Source: DASWIG01 sp965371445 (GTDB lineage Bacteria; Acidobacteriota; Thermoanaerobaculia; Multivoradales; J023). Taken from it: DNA of 64,000 nucleotides. Every line of letters starts with the position of its first letter. The stretch's first letter is position 1. This document shows positions 27,512 to 34,129 of this stretch, piece after piece. Under the pieces are notes generated by a model. That model saw only the letters and a program-made list of their open reading frames with translations, was not told the origin of the DNA and made no database searches. A program made the translations under genes and the position numbers. Location: contig CBDUYN010000020.1 in assembly GCA_965371445.1 (NCBI GenBank), positions 1-64,000 of the forward strand, read 5' to 3'.

Positions 27512-27560
27512 CGCGCTCCGCTACGTCGGCGTGACTTCGCCGTTCGGCAACGCCTTCAAG

Positions 27561-27637
27561 GCCCCCATCGTCTAGCCAGGTCAGGACACCAGCCTTTCAA
27601 GCTGGCGACACGGGTTCGAATCCCGTTGGGGGTACCA
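27561..27637 (+). tRNA. tRNA-Glu (anticodon UUC), CCA encoded
   Basis: A full cloverleaf is visible. The acceptor stem 27561-27567 pairs with 27627-27633, with a terminal G-U. The anticodon stem CCAGC/GCTGG holds loop CTTTCAA, with TTC at 27596-27598. The T-arm contains GGTTCGAATCC. The discriminator A and CCA (27635-27637) are encoded. The wobble base is U34, the kind of position modified by Elp3-type enzymes such as the one encoded at 34130. Confidence 0.97.
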
Positions 27638-27956
27638 AGGACCTCCGGCGCTGGCACCGGGCGACGATCCGCTTGCCACCCCCGAGAGGTGCCTTGTACT
27701 TGCTAGGGGAAATCAGAAAGGCCGAGGGTGCGAGAGAGAGAGAGGGGGGGATCGTGTCCGGTCGAGTAAGCAGGTACACCCTCGGCCTGCAAAGGACCAT
27801 AGCAGGTTCTTTTGCGTTTGGGAAGCATCCAGGCTGATTTTCTGTAGTTTTTTTCCTCACCTCCCGGTCGGGGGCTTTGCACGATCCGAATCCGCCCTCC
27901 CCGCGACCTCTGACAGAGACCGCTCCGCGGTGGCGAGAAGCAAGGGCCGACCGGGT
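27638..27956. other. 319-bp gene-free stretch after tRNA-Glu
   Basis: It holds a GA/G-rich low-complexity run at about 27730-27750 and a widely spaced inverted repeat (listed separately). A + strand T-run (27847-27855) follows a weakly structured segment. I see no gene with plausible start and codon use. Confidence 0.6.
27719..27788. repeat. Perfect 12-bp inverted repeat with 46-base spacer
   Basis: AGGCCGAGGGTG (27719-27730) is exactly complementary to CACCCTCGGCCT (27777-27788). It could form a long-loop hairpin in the transcript reading from either flank, or be a remnant of a small mobile or regulatory element. Confidence 0.5.
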
Positions 27957-29303
27957 CTAGCGGACCTTGGCGACGACGACGGTGACGTCGTCGAGTTGCT
28001 CTCCGTCGGCCTTGAAGCTCCAGACGTCGCCCAGCAGGGTGTCGCGAATCTCGCGGGCGCTGCGATCGCCGGAGACGGCTCGCAGCCGCTTCCGGAGACG
28101 TTCGTCGCCGAAAAGGTCCCGGCGGGCGTTCAACGTCTCGGCGATGCCGTCGGTGAAGAAGAGGAAGATGTCGCCGGGAGCGAAGGGGACGCTGCGCTGC
28201 TCCGGCGAGCTGCCCAGCCGGGTACCGAGTGGGAGGGCCTCGGAGACGAGCTCCTCGACCTCGCCGCTCGTGGCGTGCCGGACTAGCGGCGGCGGATGGC
28301 CGGCAGCGGCGAAGGTCACGGCCCTTTCGTCGTGGTCGAACCGCGCGTAGAGGAGCGTCATGAAAGCCCGGTGGCCGGTTGTCTGCCGCAGCATGCGGTC
28401 GATCTTGGCGAGGATTTCGGCCGGCTCCAGGGGGGTCTCCTGGAGCAGGTGAAGACAGCTGCGGACCCCGGAGAGCACGAGACCGCTCGCCACTCCGTGA
28501 CCGGCCACGTCGCCGACCACGATCACCTGGCTCTCCGCGGAGATGGTGAAGTAGTCGTAGTAGTCGCCGCCGACCTCGCTCGCGGGAATCGAGATCCCGG
28601 CGACGTCGAGCCAGGGGATCCTCGGCTCGCTCGCGGGCAGCATGCTGAGCTGGATCCTGCGGGCGTCGTCGAGCTCCTCGCGCATCCGCCGCTGCTCGCG
28701 GTGACGATGCAGCTCCCGTCGCCAGCGGATCAGGAGCTCCCTGCGCTGGCGCCTCGTCACGTTGACGACGACAGCGAAGACGACGAGCGTCAGGGCGGTC
28801 TGAAAGACCAGCAACGGATAGGAAAGAGGCGTGCTCGTCGCCGCCGCGATCACGAGGTTGCGGCCGACGGAGAGCGTCCAGACCGCGGCGAGGGGGACCG
28901 CGACGAGCCCCGCCGGCAGACGGAAAAAAACGACCACGGCGGATGCGGCGAAGTCGGCCGGATGTATGGGAGCCGCCGGATCGAAATAGACCGCCTTCCA
29001 CAGGAGGGCCTGGAGAACCAGGTACGCCAGGAGGAAGCCGCGGAAATGATGGGTGAAGACCGGTAGCTCGCGGACCAAGTAGAGCCCTCGGATCGCCGCC
29101 AGGTTGATCGCCGGCACGATCAACGCCGCGTAGGTTTCACGAAAGCCCATCACCAGCGCCAGAGCGACGGCGGCCAAGGTGAAGAAAACGAGCAGCCGAA
29201 ACAACGTCTGGCAGTTGCGGGCGTCGAAGTGGGCGCGCACCGCTGCGTCTTCTGGCAGCAGGATCAGCTGATCGATCGACGGGGGCTGCGTCACGGGCCT
29301 CAC
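27957..29303 (-). CDS. Membrane-anchored SpoIIE/RsbU-type serine phosphatase (PP2C family)
   Basis: 448 residues. About six membrane helices fill residues 30-190, followed by a coiled-coil connector rich in Arg and Glu (about 195-235) and a PP2C-like SpoIIE domain. Key elements are ARRIQLSMLP (typical linker), EVGGDYYDYF with the metal-binding aspartate, VVGDVAGHGVASGLV, and FFTDGIAETLN near the end with the second metal site. Such phosphatases dephosphorylate anti-sigma-factor antagonists in partner-switching systems. No STAS or anti-sigma gene is adjacent. The 69-base gap to the divergent PilZ gene suggests a shared control region. Confidence 0.9.
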   Translation of the reverse strand: MRPVTQPPSIDQLILLPEDAAVRAHFDARNCQTLFRLLVFFTLAAVALALVMGFRETYAALIVPAINLAAIRGLYLVRELPVFTHHFRGFLLAYLVLQALLWKAVYFDPAAPIHPADFAASAVVVFFRLPAGLVAVPLAAVWTLSVGRNLVIAAATSTPLSYPLLVFQTALTLVVFAVVVNVTRRQRRELLIRWRRELHRHREQRRMREELDDARRIQLSMLPASEPRIPWLDVAGISIPASEVGGDYYDYFTISAESQVIVVGDVAGHGVASGLVLSGVRSCLHLLQETPLEPAEILAKIDRMLRQTTGHRAFMTLLYARFDHDERAVTFAAAGHPPPLVRHATSGEVEELVSEALPLGTRLGSSPEQRSVPFAPGDIFLFFTDGIAETLNARRDLFGDERLRKRLRAVSGDRSAREIRDTLLGDVWSFKADGEQLDDVTVVVAKVR

Positions 29304-29405
29304 AGCTCGCCATGGTAGCCCTATCGGGCGCTGTCCTCAACCGGAGAAGTCCCTGACTCGGCGAAAGCCGGCTTGACAGGAATCCTGGCGCTCTGGTTCG
29401 ATAGA

Positions 29406-31541
29406 GTGGTGTCCCAACAGGAGCCGCACCCCACCACCGACACCACACAGGGGCCTCTGTCCCCCGCGGCAAAAGTCCATCTGCGTTTCGAGAAGTTCTC
29501 GGCGTTCATCGAAGAGTACCGGCCGAAGATCTCGCTGGGCGGGATGTTCCTCGAGACCACCGAGCCCAAGCCGGTGGGCAGCACGGTCGCGTGCGACTTC
29601 GAGCTGACGGACGGCTTTCGCCTCTGCCAGGCGCTGGGAGAGGTGGTCTGGGTACGGCGCCAGGCGGCCGGCCCCGACCAGCCCGCCGGAATGGGCATCC
29701 GCTTCCAGGCCATTGATGACAAAGGCCGCGAGCTCGTCTTGAAGATCATCGACGAGCAAAAGGAAGCCGGGGGCCAGCCTTTCGAGGTCGAACGCATCCC
29801 CCCGGGTGCCGAAACCGTACCCGTCGGAGGCTCTCCGGCACCCCGCGAGGACCCGGCTTCGACCATGTCCCGGAAGGCCGTGGCTCCCGGCGAAGACCCC
29901 GCGTCGACTCACTCGCAACCCGCCGTCCCGACCGGCCCGAGGCGTCCGGCGACTCCCACCCTCAGCGAACTGGAACCTCTGGACAGCCTCGAGCTCGAAG
30001 GCGATTCCCTGGGCAGCCCCGTGGAGGTGGCTCCGCCGGTGGCCGAGAGCCCTTCAGCAGAGGCCCCCGGCCCGGCGCCAGGGCCCTCGGACATGTCGGC
30101 GGAGGTGATCGCCGTCGAAGAAGACGGCGGGTTTACGCTGGAATCCTCAGAGGCCCTCAAAATCGAACCGATGGAAGCTCCGCTGGCCGTCATCGAGGCC
30201 GCTCCGGTCGACGTCGTCTCTGTTGAAGACGGCCCTGAGCCGGCCTCTTTCGACGCCACCCCGAGCCCAAGCCCCTCCGAAGCCGCACCGGCGCCGAGCT
30301 TCGGCGCCACCGCCGAGGAAGAGCCGGACTTCGGATTCGGCGCTCCCGACATCGGCGCGGTCGATTTCCCCACCAGCTTCGACACCCCGGATTCCACGGA
30401 ATCCGACCGGGCCTTCCAGCCGACCGCAGCCCCAGGCTCCGGGGAGATCTCGCCGAGCGGCGAAGCGGGGGAAGAGCCTCCGGAAACCCTTGTCCTCCCT
30501 CCCCTCAAGGAGGAGGACACAGGGCCCGGTAGCGCTTGGAGCTTGGAACCCGACTCTGACGACACCAACCCCTCGGGGCTCGACCTCCTGGCGGCTCCGG
30601 CCAGCGACCCCACACCTCAAAGCACCTCGGAGGAACCTGTGGGCATGGATTCCGAACTGTTTGGCGACGACCTGCCGGAAAACACCGTCTCCGGCGACGA
30701 GCTGCCTGACGACGAGTCGGGCGGCGACGCGCTTCCCTCCCCCAGGTTCGACGAGTCACCGGCCGAGCCGGCACCGTCGGTCTTCGGTTCCGAAAGCGAG
30801 CACTCTCCCGACGATGCCTGGGACGAGGAGGACGACGAGTGGGACGACGAGGAAGAGACCTCGAGGATGGGGCTCTTCAAGATCGCGCTCATGGAATCGA
30901 AGGGTAGGATCCTCGGCCTCTTGCTCATCATCGTCCTGGCGGTCGGCGGCCTCCTCTACAAGGATCAGCTCCTGGACCTGGTGGGCCTGGGTTCTTCACC
31001 CATGGGAGCTCCTCAGAACGCCGAGACGATCGTGGCACAGCCTTTACCGGCACCTGCTGAGCCTGAGATCCAGGAACCTCCGCCTCCCGCCGCCGAGACG
31101 CCGGCGGACCTGTCCCCGCCGACTCCGGCACCGCCCCCTGAGCCCGAGCCGGTTCAGGCCTCCGACCTGCGGCCCGCCGCTTCCGGCCTGCGGCCCACCA
31201 GCGCCTCCTCCTCGCCCGCCACAAAGGTAGAAGAGCTCACCTTCGAGCAAACGGCCGAAGGAACCCGGATCCTCGTCCGGTTCGACGGCTACATGCCCCA
31301 GGGCCGGTTCGAGCACAACCCGCTGTCTTACGACTTACTCAAGGAGCAGGTGGTGCTCCTGGGTATCCGTCTGCCCTACCACAGCCGCATCGACGTAGGA
31401 ACGCTGGAGCTGGACCGTATCCGCACGGGCCTCCACGGCGACCAGCTGAAGCTCGTATTCGACCTTAGCTCGGAGGTCATGACCGTGGGCGAGATCCGTC
31501 CGCGCGGCGACCAGCTCGAAATCCTCGTGCGGCGGCGCTAG
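29406..31541 (+). CDS. PilZ-like domain protein with acidic Pro-rich linker, single TM helix and C-terminal AMIN-like domain
   Basis: About 711 residues. The N-terminus (residues about 15-110) resembles the PilZ-type domain of deltaproteobacteria (ISLGGMFLETTEPKPVGSTVACDFEL, then GMGIRFQ). Residues 130-490 are low-complexity Pro/Ser/Glu/Asp. One membrane helix (ILGLLLIIVLAVGGLLY, about 503-519) is followed by a second Pro-rich stretch and a beta domain of about 100 residues like AMIN domains, which bind peptidoglycan or glycan in PilQ and AmiC. The order implies cytosolic c-di-GMP-type sensing joined through the membrane to a periplasmic wall-binding domain. Canonical RxxxR is not obvious, so nucleotide binding is uncertain. 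Start could be GTG 29406, GTG 29409 or upstream TTG 29373. Confidence 0.72.
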   Translation: MVSQQEPHPTTDTTQGPLSPAAKVHLRFEKFSAFIEEYRPKISLGGMFLETTEPKPVGSTVACDFELTDGFRLCQALGEVVWVRRQAAGPDQPAGMGIRFQAIDDKGRELVLKIIDEQKEAGGQPFEVERIPPGAETVPVGGSPAPREDPASTMSRKAVAPGEDPASTHSQPAVPTGPRRPATPTLSELEPLDSLELEGDSLGSPVEVAPPVAESPSAEAPGPAPGPSDMSAEVIAVEEDGGFTLESSEALKIEPMEAPLAVIEAAPVDVVSVEDGPEPASFDATPSPSPSEAAPAPSFGATAEEEPDFGFGAPDIGAVDFPTSFDTPDSTESDRAFQPTAAPGSGEISPSGEAGEEPPETLVLPPLKEEDTGPGSAWSLEPDSDDTNPSGLDLLAAPASDPTPQSTSEEPVGMDSELFGDDLPENTVSGDELPDDESGGDALPSPRFDESPAEPAPSVFGSESEHSPDDAWDEEDDEWDDEEETSRMGLFKIALMESKGRILGLLLIIVLAVGGLLYKDQLLDLVGLGSSPMGAPQNAETIVAQPLPAPAEPEIQEPPPPAAETPADLSPPTPAPPPEPEPVQASDLRPAASGLRPTSASSSPATKVEELTFEQTAEGTRILVRFDGYMPQGRFEHNPLSYDLLKEQVVLLGIRLPYHSRIDVGTLELDRIRTGLHGDQLKLVFDLSSEVMTVGEIRPRGDQLEILVRRR

Positions 31542-31612
31542 GGCCCCCGCTCCCGCCCGTCGGCAACAGGACCCGGCGGAGCACCGCAGTCCTCGAGCTG
31601 CGCAGTTACCCC

Positions 31613-31641
31613 TTGACAAAGCCCGCCGGGGCTCTTATTCT
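31613..31641 (+). promoter_or_regulatory. Strong sigma-70-type promoter driving a palindrome-rich leader
   Basis: TTGACA (31613-31618), a 17-base spacer and TATTCT (31636-31641). This is the best housekeeping-type promoter in the window. It precedes about 320 bases without an evident conserved gene, which contain repeated inverted repeats and then the XRE regulator. Confidence 0.7.
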
Positions 31642-31779
31642 AACTCTTGGCGGTAATAAGGCGTAAACAACCGCCCTGGAGCGCAGGAGGTCTCGTCTCC
31701 AACACCATCCGGTGTCTCACGGGACCACCCATGGATCCAGCTACGGAAGGAGGCTGTCTATGTCAAGGAAGCGTTGAGA

Positions 31780-31830
31780 ATGCCAAGAGACCCCGGGGAG
31801 GAATCTCTGCTATCCAGAGATCCTTGGCAT
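31780..31830 (+). promoter_or_regulatory. Nested inverted repeat in the XRE leader
   Basis: ATGCCAAG (31780-31787) pairs with CTTGGCAT (31823-31830) and encloses the first TCTCTG-N5-CAGAGA palindrome. Together they could fold into one extended hairpin. It overlaps a tiny frame MSRKR (ATG at 31760, preceded by AGGAGG), which resembles a leader peptide. Confidence 0.45.
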
Positions 31831-31893
31831 CCAAAGACCCGGGAAAGAGGGAAAAATCTCTGGATAACAGAGAGATTTCTGATATTCAGAGAT
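31803..31893. repeat. Three palindromic operator-like sites, core TCTG-N5-CAGA
   Basis: Sites lie at 31803-31821 (ATCTCTG ctatc CAGAGAT), 31857-31873 (TCTCTG gataa CAGAGA) and 31875-31893 (ATTTCTG atatt CAGAGAT, one mismatch). The constant 5-base centre and 6-7-base arms look like dimer-binding sites. The second and third centres are about two helical turns apart. The nearest regulator is the XRE protein immediately downstream. Confidence 0.6.
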
Positions 31894-31926
31894 TCACCGG
31901 ACCTTGAAGCCATGTCAATATAAACC

Positions 31927-31954
31927 TTGAAGTATCTGTCACGGACAGTAGAAT
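31927..31954 (+). promoter_or_regulatory. Second promoter for the XRE gene with a palindrome in its spacer
   Basis: TTGAAG (31927-31932), a 16-base spacer and TAGAAT (31949-31954) directly precede ATG 31964. The spacer holds the perfect palindrome CTGTC-ACG-GACAG (31936-31948). A protein bound there would block polymerase, as expected for autorepression. Confidence 0.5.
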
Positions 31955-31963
31955 GGCGGGCCG

Positions 31964-32452
31964 ATGGCGTCGATGGACAGAGAAGTCAAGCAGATTCTGA
32001 CACTGCTGCGGAGCAAGATCCGCGAGAGCGGCTACACCCAGATCCAGGTGCAGCGGCAGCTCGATTGGGGACGCAGCTACATCAGCCAGCTGCTGAACCG
32101 GGGGAAGGCGCTGCGGGTCGAGCAGGTGCTCAAGATCCTCGAGACGATCAAGGTTGAGCCGAGGGAGTTCTACGCGGAGCTCTACCAGTTCCCGCGGCCG
32201 GAAGCACACCTGCGCAACCTCGACGAATACGCCGAGCCGGAGGCGCTCGACGCGGCGAGCTTCACCAAGATCCTCGGCGAGGACGCGGCAGAGGCGGACG
32301 GCCTCTCTGACGACTTTTTCCGCAACTACCGCGAGCTTCGGGCCATGGTCCGAGCCGTCGTCCAGGTCCTGATCGAGAACGAGATGGTCACGATCGAGGA
32401 CTTCGCCGACAAGGCCAGGGCGGCCGAGCCGGGCCTTCGCCGCCGCCCTTGA
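31964..32452 (+). CDS. XRE-family helix-turn-helix transcriptional regulator
   Basis: 162 residues. The N-terminal 70 form a Cro/CI-type HTH: SGYTQIQVQRQLDWGRSYISQLLNRGKALRVEQVLKIL, with the recognition helix around WGRSYISQLLN. The C-terminal 90 residues are acidic and helical (FTKILGEDAAEADGLSDDFFRNYREL, VQVLIENEMVTIEDF) and could mediate dimerisation. The palindromes and two promoters upstream suggest autoregulation. The gene ends 2 bases before the convergent PlsC gene. An in-frame ATG at 31973 is an alternative start. Target genes other than itself are unknown. Confidence 0.8.
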   Translation: MASMDREVKQILTLLRSKIRESGYTQIQVQRQLDWGRSYISQLLNRGKALRVEQVLKILETIKVEPREFYAELYQFPRPEAHLRNLDEYAEPEALDAASFTKILGEDAAEADGLSDDFFRNYRELRAMVRAVVQVLIENEMVTIEDFADKARAAEPGLRRRP

Positions 32453-32454
32453 CC

Positions 32455-33216
32455 TCAGTCGATGGGCGTGAAGCTCTCGGCCACCGAGGCACGGAGCCGT
32501 TCCGAGAGGTCTTTGCGGTCGGTGCCGTGAAGCGGTTCCGCTCCGAAGACCAGCCGCGCTTTGAACCCGGGCAGCCCCAGGAGGCGCACGAGGTGCGGGC
32601 CGAAGGGCGCGTCTCCCCACCAGCAGATGCACTCGTGGGCCGGCGGAGCGCCGTTCGGTGCCGAATAGCTCAACGCCGCGTAGTGCACCGGATGGTCACG
32701 GCGGGTCGCGTACTCGAGAAGGGAAGGTTTGAAGCGGAGCACCGTGTCGCCCTTGCCACTCGTCCCCTCCGGGAAGACCACGACACCGAGCCCCCGGTCG
32801 AGCTCCTTGCCGACGATGTCCATCACCCGCAGGATGTCTTTCTTGAGCCCCCGATCGATGAAAATCGTGTCGCCGGCGGCGATGATGCGGCCCGCCACGG
32901 GCCAGCCCCTCAGGTCGGCCTTGGCGACGAAGGCTGCGTCGATTTGGCTCCCCAGCAGCATGATGTCCATGTAGCTCACATGGTTCGACACCACAAAGAA
33001 CGGCCCCGAGGGCGGTCGGCCCTCGACCTCGACCCGCATCCCGGCGATCCAGGAAAAGCCGCGGGCCCAGTTCCTGAAGATCGCGTTACGGATCCGTAGC
33101 TGCCAGGCGTCGGCGAAAGGCCGCAGGCACAGGGACAAGACCAGGAGGGCGTACCAGCCCAGCGTCCAGAGCGTGATCGCCAGGAGGCGGGGCAAGGCTC
33201 GAAACAGGTTGGGCAT
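32455..33216 (-). CDS. 1-acyl-sn-glycerol-3-phosphate acyltransferase (PlsC family)
   Basis: 253 residues. A membrane helix (about 10-32) is followed by the acyltransferase core: N78-H79-V-S-Y-M-D84 is the HX4D catalytic motif, IIAAGDTIFIDR the second block and FPEGTS (148-153) the glycerophosphate-binding block. The enzyme adds a second acyl chain to lysophosphatidic acid at the inner membrane to make phosphatidic acid. I choose ATG 33216 because it gives the usual family N-terminus; the open frame extends about 56 codons further upstream without family features. It lies in the same direction as the methyltransferase gene, about 100 bases downstream of it. Confidence 0.9.
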   Translation of the reverse strand: MPNLFRALPRLLAITLWTLGWYALLVLSLCLRPFADAWQLRIRNAIFRNWARGFSWIAGMRVEVEGRPPSGPFFVVSNHVSYMDIMLLGSQIDAAFVAKADLRGWPVAGRIIAAGDTIFIDRGLKKDILRVMDIVGKELDRGLGVVVFPEGTSGKGDTVLRFKPSLLEYATRRDHPVHYAALSYSAPNGAPPAHECICWWGDAPFGPHLVRLLGLPGFKARLVFGAEPLHGTDRKDLSERLRASVAESFTPID

Positions 33217-33316
33217 CGATGGACGGTTCTCTCGGGATCCTCGGTCCGCAGGCGGCCGGAGCCGACGCAGCATAGCACAGAAGCCCCTTTGCCTTCGGAG
33301 GCGCAGGCAACGAATT

Positions 33317-34072
33317 TCAAGAGCCCAAGAGCAGGTATTGATTGAGGTCTGCGCTCGCGCCGTCGGCGGTGAACTGGTCCACAAGCCGAAGGCCGGAGGA
33401 GTGGACGATCTCGTCGGCTTCGGAGTCGCTCATCAGGTGGCAGTACCGCGGGACCGTGGTGTCTCCGCGCCAACTGAGGAGGTGGTCTCCTGCCTCAAGA
33501 CGGCCGGGATCGATGCGGACGCCGCCGCGGTGGAAGCTCTTCCAGGAGACACGCTTCTCGGCGAATCGCCGCAGCCGGTCGAAGCGCCAGAGGGAAACCG
33601 CCAGCAGAGCGCCCGGAAGCAGGAGTCTTCCCAGCTGCCTCACGAGCTCGACTCGTTCGGTTCGTCCCGGGACATGGTGGAGGACGCCGAAGAGAACGAC
33701 GAGATGAAACCCTCCCAGGGTGCGGGGCGGACCGTCTTGGATCAGGTCGTGCTCTTCGAGCCGTACCCGGAGTCTTTCCGGCGGCTCGGCGCAGGTAGCT
33801 AACCGGCGGCGAGCGGCGGCGATCAGCCTCTTGGAGCTGTCGAGCCCGGTGTAGTGGAGCCGGCCCGGCCAGGCGTCGGCCAGGAAGGAGGCGAAGCGGG
33901 CGTTCCCGCATCCCGCGTCGAGGATCTGAAGGATCGGTGGGCTTGCGAGGTGCGGCAAAAGGCGCCGCCATCCGTCCCAGGGGCCACCACGGCTACCGCT
34001 GAAGCTTTCGGCATGGTGGGTGTAGAAGCGCCGGTTTACGTCCAGGAGCGCCTGGCGTGTTGCCTCGTCCAT
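33317..34072 (-). CDS. SAM-dependent methyltransferase of the Trm9/ALKBH8 (tRNA wobble-uridine) type
   Basis: 251 residues. The class I fold is clear: motif I LDAGCGNARF (51-60), TGLDSSKRLI with the acidic ribose ligand, and LFGVLHHVPGRTERVELVRQLGRLLLPGALL. The N-terminal RFYTHHAESFSGSRGGPWDGW closely matches the FSSTRxxPWP entry of Trm9/ALKBH8 methyltransferases, and the LHH stretch fits their IAVIHH element. Those enzymes methylate 5-carboxymethyluridine at tRNA position 34, the product of Elp3. It is divergent from elp3 with only 57 bases between starts. Start ATG 34072 is chosen because the upstream open frame mirrors elp3. Substrate is inferred from similarity and context. Confidence 0.72.
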   Translation of the reverse strand: MDEATRQALLDVNRRFYTHHAESFSGSRGGPWDGWRRLLPHLASPPILQILDAGCGNARFASFLADAWPGRLHYTGLDSSKRLIAAARRRLATCAEPPERLRVRLEEHDLIQDGPPRTLGGFHLVVLFGVLHHVPGRTERVELVRQLGRLLLPGALLAVSLWRFDRLRRFAEKRVSWKSFHRGGVRIDPGRLEAGDHLLSWRGDTTVPRYCHLMSDSEADEIVHSSGLRLVDQFTADGASADLNQYLLLGS

Positions 34073-34092
34073 GTCCCTTGTCGATCCGCCTG

Positions 34093-34101
34093 TGCTATCC
34101 T
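34093..34101 (+). promoter_or_regulatory. Extended -10 promoter candidate for elp3
   Basis: TGCTATCCT carries the TGn extension plus TATCCT, 28 bases before the elp3 ATG. It is nearly identical to the element before tRNA-Glu. Confidence 0.35.
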
Positions 34102-34129
34102 CTCCGCCCGCCGGGCCCGGTGAGACACC

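Larger units (their letters stand above)
31780..31923 (+). other. Possible 47-residue ORF within the repeat leader
   Basis: An ATG overlapping the inverted repeat opens a frame MPRDPGEESLLSRDP... ending at TAA 31923. Its first codons follow directly after the stop of the MSRKR mini-frame, so translational coupling is conceivable. The palindromes lie inside it, which argues that the DNA is constrained for structure or protein binding rather than coding. Confidence 0.2.

Noticed and set aside
27730..27750. GA-rich run as triplex or phase-variable tract
   Set aside because: Short, intergenic and not in or immediately upstream of a start codon; treated as low complexity.
31647..31907. 86-codon frame directly after the strong promoter
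   Set aside because: It starts at TTG without a ribosome-binding site and its sequence is dictated by the palindromic repeats; a leader or regulatory role is more likely.
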